From contig NC_087069.1 of the NCBI RefSeq assembly GCF_963678635.1, forward strand, positions 17,394,660-17,458,659: a DNA stretch of 64,000 bases, read 5' to 3'. The stretch's first letter is position 1. Each line of letters starts with the position of its first letter. A program made the position numbers and the translations under genes. A model generated the notes under the pieces. It was given only the letters and a program-made list of their open reading frames with translations, searched no databases and was not told where the DNA came from. The DNA is from Symsagittifera roscoffensis (Eukaryota; Xenacoelomorpha; Acoela; Convolutidae). This document shows positions 1-8,850 of this stretch, one piece after another.

Positions 1-2379
1 CGATAAAATTTACCTCAATTTGAGCTGAAAATGCGGGTTATACAATGCTCTAAACACTAAAAATAAGGCTCATAATAGCAGAATCATTATTGAAACTTTC
101 GGAAAACAGTGAAATTAATCGTAATTTTCGAGAAGGTAAAGTAAAAATTAATCAAATTTACCCAAAAATTTTACTATTTTGAATCTTTTATTTTGGTAAT
201 TAACTGGTTTTTTTGTCTAGTTCAGGGAGCATTTTAGGAGCAATATTCCATGAAATTTCTAGATCAAACACCATGATTGAACTCCTCCTCATTTTTTTCT
301 CCTTGAATTACCTAAATTTGTACAAAAATTACATTTGTGAGAAGTTTTTCATGTTAAAAACTAAAAACTTCAGATTATTGATAAAAAATGAACAGTTTAA
401 TGCTAAAATTGTTTAAAATGGGATAAATTTTTCTTAAAAGTTTATTCGATATTGGCTCAAATTCAACAAAATTTTCTTCATAACTGATGATTATCTCTCT
501 GTTGCTTCTGCAACATTCATTTCATGATTTTCGTAGAATTTTTCAATGTTTTAAGGTTATTCTTGCTTTTTGTTTAACACATGTTTTCGCTATTGAACAC
601 ACTTTACAAGAAAATTTAGTCAAAACTGGAGAATTTAGGAGGAAAATAGTATCAATTGAACGAACAGTTTGCTGGCAGAGATGAAATTAGAACTGATACC
701 GTCTGATTATTTTTGATAAAAATTGTAAATTTTTTTCTCAAGGTTCCCTTGTTCAGTTGCTACCGTAAACTATTTAAGCAAAAATACAACGTTTGGGATC
801 AATAACTTTGACTTTTTTTGCAAAATATTTATTAACAAACGTTTTTTTTTCCTAATTTATAACGAAAATTTTTTCAAAAATACCCAAGTGAGAAAAAATT
901 GGTGCTAGTTAAAGTATTCAAAAACAAATGCAAAAAATGAGAATAAAAAGTTGTATTTTTACGATTTAAGAACAAATTAGGAGCAATTCTGTTAGTTATA
1001 ATCTGAAAGTCTCCGGAGATACGCAAGGGAACCTAGTTCCTAATATCTACAATATAATAACTTCTAAAAGAGCGCGTCTCAAAAAATTGATTTAGCCAAG
1101 CAAATCAAGATGCAAGCTGGAAAAATTATGTAATTTTTCGATTTTTATTCAGAAAAAAACTATATATAGTAAACATATAGTAATGTATTGTATATAGTGT
1201 TGTATATTGTATGTAGTATTTCGTATTGTATATAGCAAGGAAATGTAGATCTTGAAAGCAAGTTTTTGATTTATTTTCCAGGTATCTACTTCCAAAAGAT
1301 GTTGGGTTTGGTTTTTTTTTTACAAAAACTATCCTCAAACATCTGATTTTTTGTATAAATTTACTATTATATCAAATAATAACAAACGTTTCTAATGAAT
1401 TACACATAAATACAAATCTTTGACATTTTTTATTTCGGATTTTTTTTTCTCACGATATACTTTAAAAACTAAATTTTAGTAAAATTATCCCAAAATTCCT
1501 AATGAAATAAATTGAGATTCTTTCTCATGTCAGCAATTTCTCAGTTTCTGCTTCATCTACTATCTACCAAATTAATCCAATTTGAACAAAATTTTTTCAT
1601 GAAAATTGAACTTTAGATGGAAAAATGTATAGTTTCAACGAACGTTCAATAATCTGAAGCTGAATTAATACCACAAATCCTTTGCTAAAAGCCTTTAAAT
1701 AGTTTTCTCAAGCTCATAACTGTATTATCATGTTAAAAATCTGCAATTTCATTTTATAGTAAATTTTTAGTTGAGAATGATCAAATAATTATCTTGAAAT
1801 TTTCAAAGTTTAGCAAAAACATACAATTTTTCCAGGTCATTTATCAATTTCTTTTCTGAAATCATCAAAAAAAAAATAATAGAAAAGCATAATTTTGATA
1901 AGTCGAACCCCATTATCTGCTTAGAAACGCTCTACTCTATGAACACTTTTACAAGCACTAAACAAGGAAAACTTAAAAATAGTAACTACAAAAAAAAACT
2001 TTCGATGTTTTACAAATATCCAAGTCTTACAATTTTTAAGCGAATATTTAACTTCTCATTAGCAAAAGTTATGCACTTTACGACATATTTATCACAACAA
2101 AGTCTCCGCAACTTGCAACAAAGGGAGTTTTTACTGTTGATTAAAGGTTTTCGGATCGAGTTCCATGGAAAGTTTCACGACAATTTGAACTCGATTTTTG
2201 CTGTCTTTAACATCAATCAAAACCTTTGAATAAATAAATAGATGACAGTTCAGGTAATGTAATGAAAACACTGTATAATTTCTGAATAGATTTTTTACCA
2301 TTGCTGAGACTTTTCAGTTTCAGTAAAAACTAATATTCAGGGTAATTTCTTGTTTTTTTTTTAAAATTAAAAATTTTAC
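1..2379. other. AT-rich intergenic stretch, no supported gene
   Basis: I see no exon set with convincing splice signals here. A 97-codon ATG frame at 1939-2229 (+) is rich in Lys, Phe and Asn and has no recognisable motif, so it is not called. A TA/TG-rich, loosely repeated tract built on GTATTGTATATAGT-like words spans about 1158-1240. An 11-bp perfect inverted repeat (AGGTTCCCTTG at 741-751, its complement at 1024-1034) brackets about 290 bp and could be the ends of a small nonautonomous transposon. Confidence 0.5.
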
Positions 2380-2581
2380 CTTCTCTTGAAGTGTGTTTGG
2401 AGACTGCTGAGCACATAATTTAACATTATGCGGAAAATGCTTCTTCTTGAAATGATTAGCGAGTTCCTCGCTGCTATAAGTATAAAAATTACAGTTAGAA
2501 CACTTCAAAACACCGCATGTTCTACGATGTCTTGATGCATCTTTGTGAGTGTATTCTTTCGTTTCTTTCGAGTGACGGCAT
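2380..2581 (-). CDS. Internal exon with C2H2 zinc fingers
   Basis: The minus-strand exon encodes about 67 residues. The clearest finger is KCSNCNF followed by ANHFKKKHF, which gives C-x2-C-x12-H-x4-H, a standard C2H2 spacing. Just before it the segment YTHKDASRHRRTC looks like the histidine half of a preceding, degenerate finger. The 3' edge is a good splice donor (GAGAAG then GTAAAATT). The 5' edge is less certain; an AG at 2582-2583 is used here. C2H2 fingers usually bind DNA, so a nuclear regulator or transposon-encoded DNA-binding protein is likely. Partner exons were not found: the next minus-strand candidates (3282-3773, 4272-4942) lie upstream in the transcript direction and might belong to the same gene. 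Confidence 0.6.
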
Positions 2582-2762
2582 CTCAATAGTAAAGAAAAAT
2601 TAAATGGGAGATTTAAAATGTACCAATTTTTTAGATAAGATGAGTTGAATATCCTCAAAAAATGAATAAAAGTAAAAAGAGCAAACTTATTAACCAATTG
2701 TTTTTAACGTGAAAGAAAATCAGAATGGATATGCTATTTAGCCTAGCTAAAATAAAAATCAT

Positions 2763-3058
2763 CCAATCTAACCATGGAATTTTTAAAAGTATCAACCAAT
2801 CAGAATCGAGCATTAATTACTAGGAAAATTTTTATCTTTTCTGATATCAACCAATCAGAATCGAGCTTCAATAGTCATGTAATTTTCAACAAACTCAATG
2901 TACACCAATCAGAATTGAGCTTCAAAGTCTTCAAGAAATTCAATGTCAACCAATCAGAGTTAAGCTCTTCTTCTCATGAATTTTTCGACAATTTCTTTAA
3001 AATTTGTAGATTTTGAGGATACTTTCACAGGCATTATTGGTGTTAATAACCAATCAGA
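2763..3058. repeat. Array of CCAATCAGA boxes (cluster 1)
   Basis: The 9-mer CCAATCAGA occurs exactly at 2796-2804, 2851-2859, 2905-2913, 2950-2958 and 3050-3058, with a related CCAATCTA at 2763-2770. Most are followed by a short GAATCGAGC-like extension. Intervals are 33, 55, 54, 45 and 100 bp. The intervening sequence is dissimilar apart from the extension, so this is not a simple tandem duplication. The boxes match the CCAAT-box core bound by NF-Y type factors. An unusual promoter or enhancer cluster for the minus-strand zinc-finger gene just to the left is possible but unproven. A short frame at 2774-3016 is a by-product of the repeat. Confidence 0.6.
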
Positions 3059-3281
3059 ATGAATTATTCACAGATTTTAAAAAAATTTGTAGATCAGAAC
3101 CAGACTATGTTTATGAAACTTCTTAATCGATAAATGTTATTGAATTTTTCCATAATAACTAAAATTTGAAGTTTGATACCCAGTGGGATAAATGAGATTT
3201 CTTGTCTAGTTTATATTGTTTTTTCGATACTCAATTCAAATTTTGAAGTTTCAATCAAAATTTTCTCGATTGGTTCTATTT

Positions 3282-3773
3282 CTAACAAGTGAAAAAAAAA
3301 ATTACCAAAATATACATTTTTATCATTTTCTTTTTGGTATATTGTAATATAAACAACCGGAAGTCTTTTAAATTTGGATAACCGATCAAAAGATATTCTG
3401 ACAAATCTAGATTTTTTATTTGTATCAAAATCAAAACAGTAATCGAAAGGATGTTCTTTATCTCCAGTTTTTGTTTCATAGGCTCTTCCATTGTTTTGTT
3501 TTTTACTGATCGACCACTCAATCTGAGTTAACTCTTCTAGCTAAAAACATTGTTGATAAATCTGGCAGTACTCTTCTTTTCTGAAATCTCTTCGCCATCT
3601 TTTTAACAAAACTGTTGAGCTTTCTGTGTTTCTATACAAGTTAAAACTAATACAATCTCCATCAACTTCATCTGTCCACCACTCTTGTAGTTTTTTGTAG
3701 TAGTTCAATTTTAAAATCTGATAAGTGTTCGATTCAGACATTAAAAACGCTTTTGATGGAAACACTTTTCTTC
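3282..3773 (-). pseudogene. Unrecognised protein-coding exon with one internal TAG
   Basis: A minus-strand frame of 163 codons begins immediately after a textbook nematode-like acceptor (GTATATTTCAG) and ends with TAG at 3282-3284. It is interrupted once, in frame, by TAG at 3541-3543. On both sides the composition is protein-like: the first half contains KLQEWWTDEVDGD and RWRRDFRKEEY, the second half PFDYCFDFDTNKK and RISFDRLSKFKRLP. No family is recognised. The single stop could be a disabling mutation or a sequencing error. A small intron is less likely because the frame and coding character continue on both sides. Upstream exons were not identified. Confidence 0.45.
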
Positions 3774-4271
3774 CTGAAATATACAAAGAAACTTAAAAAA
3801 CTCGAATTGTTTTATCATTTTTAAAGTATTTTGTAGTAACAATCACCGTAAATATTTTTTAATTATTTAGAGTCTAATTATTTTCAAGGAAACTCATGTA
3901 GCCAATAAAAACCTCAAATTAAGGCAGAAACAAAAATTGAAAACAACCAATGAAATTCAAAAAATCTAAAAAACTAGTGATAATGTTTTCAAGTAAATAT
4001 ACGTTCTTGTTTGTAATTTTGTTAAATTGAGTCAAAATTTAGCTAAATTTTGATGAAAACAGCTATTAAAAAAATTTATTTTTAATTTCATAAACAACTA
4101 CTGGAAAATCATTGGATAATTGGTTAGTGTTTTATGTCAATTTCGATTAAATTATTTGTTTAGTCTGACTTTTCCTCAGATATTATAGTTCTAAATATAC
4201 ACTTTAGTGAGAAAAAATAGTTTTGAACCAGTAATATCTCAATTACCAAATATGCAAAACATCACAAAGCT
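3774..4271. other. Intergenic or intronic, nothing recognised
   Basis: AT-rich sequence between two minus-strand coding exons. It could be one intron if 4272-4942 and 3282-3773 belong to one gene, but the upstream exon ends with its own stop codon, which argues for separate genes. No repeats or RNA genes were seen. Confidence 0.4.
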
Positions 4272-4942
4272 TTACTGAGGCTTACAATTATCAAAAAACA
4301 AAAAGTCTCCCAATATTTGTGACAGTTCTTTGAAATCATTCAAAGTATAGTTATCATATGCAACTTGCTTCAAGACTTCCTTTTCCTTTGCAGTGAAGAG
4401 TCGAATCTGAATGTAGGGTGGCTTGCTCCTGTTGTACTTCTTGATTGTGACACACACCCTCCTCATGTTGTACGTTGCTAATTCATATACTCTTTTACAG
4501 AGGTCGAGCTTCTTATCCATAGTTGATTCTTTACCAGATTTGGCTTCAAATATAGGTACGAGTCCAAGATTTTCAGCACCGTGAATAACAGTATTCCGTA
4601 TTGCGGATATTGCTTCTCCTTCTTTTTCACTAAGATAGACTTGTTGAGACTTTTCAAATTGTCCCAAATCATTTATTTTTAATAGTCGAAAGCACGGTTC
4701 CAAGCATATTGTCCCTTTGTAGGATTTTTGGAACCAAACAACTCTCCCAATTCTTTTTTGATTTTTTGAAAATTCAAAATAGTTGGGACTATCAACTTTT
4801 CTCGAGTACTTTTGAAGAACGAACTGATCAGATGAGGAGAAATGAGAGAAATGGTTTTGAGATTAAATGAAAATGGAAGTAAGCGGTATGAGTCATCGCA
4901 ATTTCCATATATGGAAGTAGTACCAAATATGTAAGGATTTCC
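4272..4942 (-). CDS. Unrecognised gene, terminal exon, one apparent frameshift
   Basis: The minus-strand exon starts after an acceptor-like TCCATATAG and runs to TAA at 4272-4274, about 223 codons. Translation is continuous and protein-like except for one missing base near 4690, where the frame ending in NRAFDY passes to the one beginning LKINDLGQFEKSQ. Recognisable stretches include KIKKELGELFGSKN, AIRNTVIHGAENLG, LCKRVYELATYN and SQILGDFLFFDN. No known domain is identified. The missing base sits in a T/A-rich run, so either a real frameshift or an assembly error fits. No upstream ATG exon was located. A CArG-like CCATATATGG at 4905-4914 lies inside this coding stretch and is probably coincidental. 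Confidence 0.5.
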
Positions 4943-5026
4943 CTATATGGAATCTGCGTAGGCGTTACTACTAATATATAACTCCACCGCTTTCTGCAAA
5001 AATCTTTTTTCCCAAGGGCAGCTGCT

Positions 5027-5554
5027 ATGTGTCAAGCTCTTCCCAGCTTTTATTCAGATTATAAAATTGAATCATTGTTTATTTTTGTTTCCAAAGAATT
5101 TTACAAAAAATACATAGTAACACAAGATTATTGCGTGTTCACTCACGATTCTTTCTGCTACTTGGGAAATTGTAAATTACATATAATTTAAATTGGAACA
5201 TCTCTTAGCCAAATTCTTCAGAGATTAGACAAATATCAATACATATATCAAGAAATTGATTGTCTTTATACTTTGTACAAGCACAGATTCTTTTCGAGTT
5301 TTGTTTTATCATGTGGGGAAGTCTTCAATCAGCTTAGTTGTGGAGTTCAGCATAATTTACGATGGAAAGGAGCTGAAAAAACACCGAGCGTATCAAGGAA
5401 ACGACTTGTTCGCAAAAAGTTCAAAAAACATTATCTAAGTTTATCTACGCAAACTCTTGGCTCAGCATTTTTAGACAGAATTCGAAAAAAACAAAACTCA
5501 AAATATGAATCTGATTTGTTCAAAATAATTGATTGTTTCTGGTTCTGTAAATAG
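5027..5554 (+). CDS. Small two-exon gene, product unknown
   Basis: An ATG at 5027 opens a 55-codon frame. If it is spliced at T|GTAAATT (exon 1 5027-5171) to an acceptor GAGATTAG (exon 2 from 5229), it continues in frame to TAG at 5552-5554, giving about 156 residues. Both exons have protein-like composition: exon 1 is rich in aromatic residues and Cys, and exon 2 carries a basic centre (SRKRLVRKKFKKH) and ends DCFWFCK. The 57-bp intron is of typical nematode size. A competing frame also has coding character over 5283-5438, so the exact splicing is uncertain. No family is recognised. It lies just beyond the minus-strand exon at 4272-4942, in the opposite orientation. Confidence 0.4.
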
Positions 5555-6399
5555 TGAGCGTGTCAATTTTTCTATTAATTTTTGATTATTTCTTCTTAAA
5601 AATCTAGTCGAGGTTAATTAAATTTCAATTCAACTGCTTTTCAACGGATAAATGTATGTTACTTTTTTACAAGATGCAAAAAAATCAATCATTTTTTTTA
5701 TACAAATATGCGTATTTTATAGAAAGTTTGTTGCAGAACGCAACTCTTTCATATTTTAAAAAAATTGTACATTTGCAAAATCTAACTTCTTTTTTCTTAT
5801 TGTTTAGAAATTATCAGTATTGATGTCTTTGAATGCTTTTCCTTCTCTTAATTCACTGTTTTTTTGATATTTTTGATTTAGATACGTGCAAAAAAGCTTT
5901 TTCAGTTATTAAACTTAAAACAAAGAAATTCTTAAACATTAATTTTTAGCATTGCAAGAAAATACTCTTTTAGTTTTCTTTAAAATGCAAAAATATTGTA
6001 TAAAATTTTTCTTAATTTGCGAGATTTTCTTTGATTCTTTTAAATTATTATGAAAATTTTTGCATGGTGCAAAATTTTTGTAAAGTTTTTAACATGTGTG
6101 CAAAAATTGTAAAGATTTCTTATCTTGTGTGCAAAATTTTTGTGAAGTTTTTCACAAATATCGAAATTGATTCAACTTTTTTATCATCTTACGATAAAAA
6201 TTTTTTTGATTTTGAAAATATTTACTAATTGTAAAATTAGTTTGATTTTTAAAAATGAATTTCATAAATTTTTAAACAAAATTTTGCCTATGCAATTTTT
6301 TAAACAAATTTTTCAATGATCTTATTTTTTTGTTAATATCTCTTTAAAACTTACTTGATGCTAAAAAATTAAATTACAAAACACAAAACAATAACCAAT
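5555..6399. other. AT-rich non-coding stretch with a short degenerate tandem repeat
   Basis: Mostly poly-T and poly-A rich sequence. At about 6053-6160 a degenerate unit built on TGTGCAAAATTTTTGT-AAG recurs about three times at 30-40 bp. No exon with supporting splice sites was found. Confidence 0.45.
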
Positions 6400-6501
6400 T
6401 TATTTACAAATCAAAGAGCTGTCGAGCAGCTGAATAATTTTTTGCAAGTTCTCAATGGAGCGCAAAGCTGGTCTTGCCTCCATCACTGGTGGTTCGGAGC
6501 A
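6400..6501 (-). CDS. Short terminal exon, duplicated relative of the exon at 6644-6720
   Basis: The minus-strand exon follows a strong acceptor (ACTTATTTTAG) and ends with TAA at 6400-6402, about 34 codons. It encodes MEARPALRSIENLQ followed by KIIQLLDSSLICK. The same peptide start, MEPRPALRSIENLQ, is encoded about 225 bp upstream in the transcript direction (near 6645-6710), so the terminal exon has been tandemly duplicated. The function is unknown. It could be an alternative 3' end of the gene at 6644-7030. Confidence 0.45.
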   Translation of the reverse strand, partial: CSEPPVMEARPALRSIENLQKIIQLLDSSLICK

Positions 6502-6643
6502 CTAAAATAAGTTCCAATTGAATTTCAATGGTTTACCCTGAACCTCTCATCTATTCTCAAAATTAAAATAAAATTGAAGAAAATAAATAACTACAGATAA
6601 CTACAGTCAATACCAAACAACAGTTATTTACAAAAACAATTAA

Positions 6644-7030
6644 TCAAAGAGTTATCGAGCAGCAGAAGAGTTCTGGAGGTTCTCTATAGAACGCAGAGCT
6701 GGACGAGGTTCCATTGCTGTTAGTTGTTGTGGAGGAGTGTTTTTGAGGCGTCATTGTTTCTGAGAAACCCTCATTTTCGTCTATTGAGATGGGGTTTTCG
6801 GCTGAGCCTGCCTCCTCACAAGGAAAGAGGAAGTCGTCAACTGGTTGTGCCACATATCTAGTGTCAGAAATCAAGGGGTAGTTCATTCCCACATGCTCAG
6901 ACATTTCCTCCATCATTTGCATGGTTCCAAGTTGGTTCACTGTGATGGGAACTTGCGTTATATGATGTTCGTTGAATCCCTGCGCATCACATCCACCATG
7001 TGCCAGACTTGGATTGGGAAGTCCATTCGA
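6644..7030 (-). CDS. Acidic, Ser/Thr-rich exon of an unrecognised gene
   Basis: The minus-strand frame runs from about 7030 to the stop at 6644. It reads through SLAHGGCDAQGFNEHHITQ, MQMMEEMSEHVGMNYP, an acidic AGSAENPISIDENEG segment and a Thr/Ser/Asn-rich tail. Composition suggests a low-complexity region of a regulatory protein. A second plausible frame lies upstream at 6958-7143, so an exon junction or frameshift falls somewhere between 6950 and 7060. The last about 75 bp in another frame match the duplicated terminal exon at 6400-6501, so the present C-terminus may be read out of frame. Function not assigned. Confidence 0.4.
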   Translation of the reverse strand, partial: SNGLPNPSLAHGGCDAQGFNEHHITQVPITVNQLGTMQMMEEMSEHVGMNYPLISDTRYVAQPVDDFLFPCEEAGSAENPISIDENEGFSETMTPQKHSSTTTNSNGTSSSSAFYREPPELFCCSITL

Positions 7031-7321
7031 GCCAGAAAAACTCCAGAGACTGTTTCTCGCACTTGCATTTGTACTAGATCAGGTGAAATTTCTACAGAGT
7101 ACATAAGGTTGCTGTTTAGCACTGAGAAGATCATTTTGAGCAATAAGATGAATAAAGAGTAAAAATAGGAAAGAGTTGAGAGAGGGGTAGTTGACGGTGG
7201 TTAATTTGAAATTAATGTATTTAGAGCTGAGAGAGGAGGTAGTTGTAGGTAGTTAAATTGAAAATAAAATGAGTTTTAGTTAAGAGAGAGGGGTACCTTC
7301 AACTGGAATGTGTGGGTTCAA

Positions 7322-7500
7322 CCAATCAGAATGGATTTTCCGTATTTGGATTGTAGTCGTGTCCAATCAGATTTCAGCTTCCTTTTATGGGATTCTTGGA
7401 TAGAAGTCGTATCCAATTGGAAACAAAGTTCCATTTTGGGTATTGTCGTTTCCAATCACAAACTGTTCATTTTTGATCTAGTTGTCGTATTCAATCAGAG
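7322..7500. repeat. Array of CCAATCAG boxes (cluster 2)
   Basis: CCAATCAGA at 7322-7330 and 7363-7371, CCAATTGG at 7413-7420, CCAATCAC at 7452-7459 and TCAATCAGAG at 7491-7500, with spacings of 41, 50, 39 and 39 bp. Most are preceded by a GTCGTATT or GTCGTGT word, so here an extended unit of about 40-50 bp is repeated degenerately. It sits just upstream of the minus-strand gene at 6644-7143, mirroring cluster 1 beside the zinc-finger exon. Confidence 0.55.
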
Positions 7501-7686
7501 AAATAATTAAGGACTTAAATCTTCCGAATAAGTAAACATATACACAAAAACAATTGCAAAAATAAATGACCAAAAGTTGTTTGCTGTAAAAATAAGAAAT
7601 ATTGCCGATATAAGTAACAAAAGAAGGAAAATTTAAAAAAGTAGCATCTCTGCAAGTTTATGTTTTTGATTGAAACCATAACTAAT

Positions 7687-7790
7687 TTCAATGAAGACTT
7701 TTGCAGAAGTTTTTTGCTCTAAGAATCATCACTGTCATTGTACAGTGATGATTCTTAGAGCAAAAAACTTCTGCAAAAGTCTTCATTGAA
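7687..7790. repeat. Perfect 49-bp inverted repeat with 6-nt loop
   Basis: Positions 7687-7735 are the exact reverse complement of 7742-7790, with CATTGT between them. A transcript from either strand would fold into a perfect 49-bp hairpin. Perfect arms imply a very recent origin, active gene conversion or constraint. It may be the tip of a palindromic transposon or a hairpin RNA precursor. It lies about 125 bp upstream of the cysteine-rich exon. Confidence 0.85.
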
Positions 7791-7915
7791 GTTCGTTTTT
7801 TATACTTTTCCATACCTTTTTTGTCCTTTTTTTCTTGCAAATGGTTTATCAAAAAATTATAGGTAACAAAAAACATGAGTAACTATCGGATAAGTTTTGT
7901 GACATTGTATTTCAG

Positions 7916-8262
7916 AAACTTCAATTGAATGGCCGATTGAGGAAGTTCAGGAGAAAATTTTCGAGCTAATCGATTTATCAAATTTGGAAAAAGATCACAT
8001 CCGACAGGGTTATAATGAATTCTGGATTAAATATCCGAAAACATACAGGACCAGGCTTTGCCCTAAAAATTATCCGGAAACTTTTGATGTTGATGCTAGT
8101 CCATCCTGCTACCACGAGGCGTTCGATGGTCAGAATATTCAGTTCACATCTAGGTGGTGCTACAAGGGGAAATGTCAGTTATTGGGCTTACATCGTATAT
8201 ACGTGGAAAACTTTACTGTTTCAGATTGTCATTGTAAAATGTGTCATCTGTATTTATATTGA
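7916..8262 (+). CDS. Terminal exon of a small cysteine-rich, probably secreted protein
   Basis: The exon begins after a strong acceptor (ACATTGTATTTCAG), is open for about 115 codons and ends with TGA at 8260-8262. It starts with a split codon, so at least one upstream exon is required; none was identified with confidence. The C-terminal half has seven cysteines (LCPKNYP, PSCYHEAF, RWCYKGKC, SDCHCKMC), an N-V-E-N-F-T type glycosylation sequon context and a C-x-C-x2-C ending. That spacing recalls small disulphide-rich extracellular ligands of the cystine-knot kind, but I cannot assign a family. There is no transmembrane segment. The signal peptide, if any, would be in the missing 5' exon. Confidence 0.55.
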
Positions 8263-8404
8263 TGATTATATTCAATTTATTATTTAAACTATTATGGTAT
8301 AAGAAAATTATCAAAAGTCATTGACGAGGCAGAATCAATCTGCAGAAAAATTATTTCATACAGAAGTTCTGTTCACCCGGGCTGAGGTGTTCGAGTCATG
8401 ATTC

Positions 8405-8785
8405 GATCGAAACGGTCGAACGATGTCCGTATTTTGTCGCAAAATTAAGACGTTCGAACGAAGATTATATTCGATTACTGTCAAATCTTGGGCCGAACAG
8501 GTCAAACTATGAACCGATCAGGTTCAACTAATGGGTTGAACGGTATCAAATCATGAGTCGAATAGGATAGAATCATGGGTCTAACAGGGTAGAATCATGA
8601 TGCGACCCTGTTAGACCTATAATTTATTCGACCCTACTCGACCCATGATTCAAACCTGTTCAACGTATCCACTTTGTTTGACTCAAAATTCGACCCTGTT
8701 TGACACAAGATTCGACTTTGTTTGATTATAGCCTTCGTCCTAACTTGCGACAAAAAGAGACATCGCTTGACCATTTGAATAAAAA
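8405..8785. repeat. Imperfect foldback (about 190-bp arms) built of TCGAA-rich units
   Basis: The left half (8405-8600) is an imperfect reverse complement of the right half (8600-8785), centred near 8597 where GTCTAACAGGGT pairs with ACCCTGTTAGAC. Within each arm a degenerate unit of about 27 bp (AATCATGGGTCGAATAGG-like) recurs several times. No coding frame is supported. It abuts the larger inverted-repeat element that begins at about 8851. Confidence 0.6.
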
Positions 8786-8850
8786 TTCTGTAATTCTGTT
8801 CCAAATAACTTTTCAGACTTGTCACTAATTCAAGACTGTGGAATTTACTA

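Noticed and set aside
1939-2229. 97-codon ATG ORF (+)
   Set aside because: Low-complexity, AT-driven composition, no splice context and no motif; could be chance.
4905-4914. CCATATATGG, a perfect CArG box, with a near copy at 4941-4950
   Set aside because: Both lie in or at the edge of a long coding-like minus-strand exon (GTTSIYGNCDDSY), so coincidence of codons is the simpler explanation than an SRF-type promoter.
5273-5438. Alternative reading frame with VEFSIIYDGKELKKH-like sequence
   Set aside because: Plausible on composition, but the competing frame is longer, ends at a later stop and splices in phase with the 5027 ATG exon.
7688-7876. Minus-strand 62-codon ORF through the perfect inverted repeat
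   Set aside because: It encodes both arms of the palindrome and has no other support.
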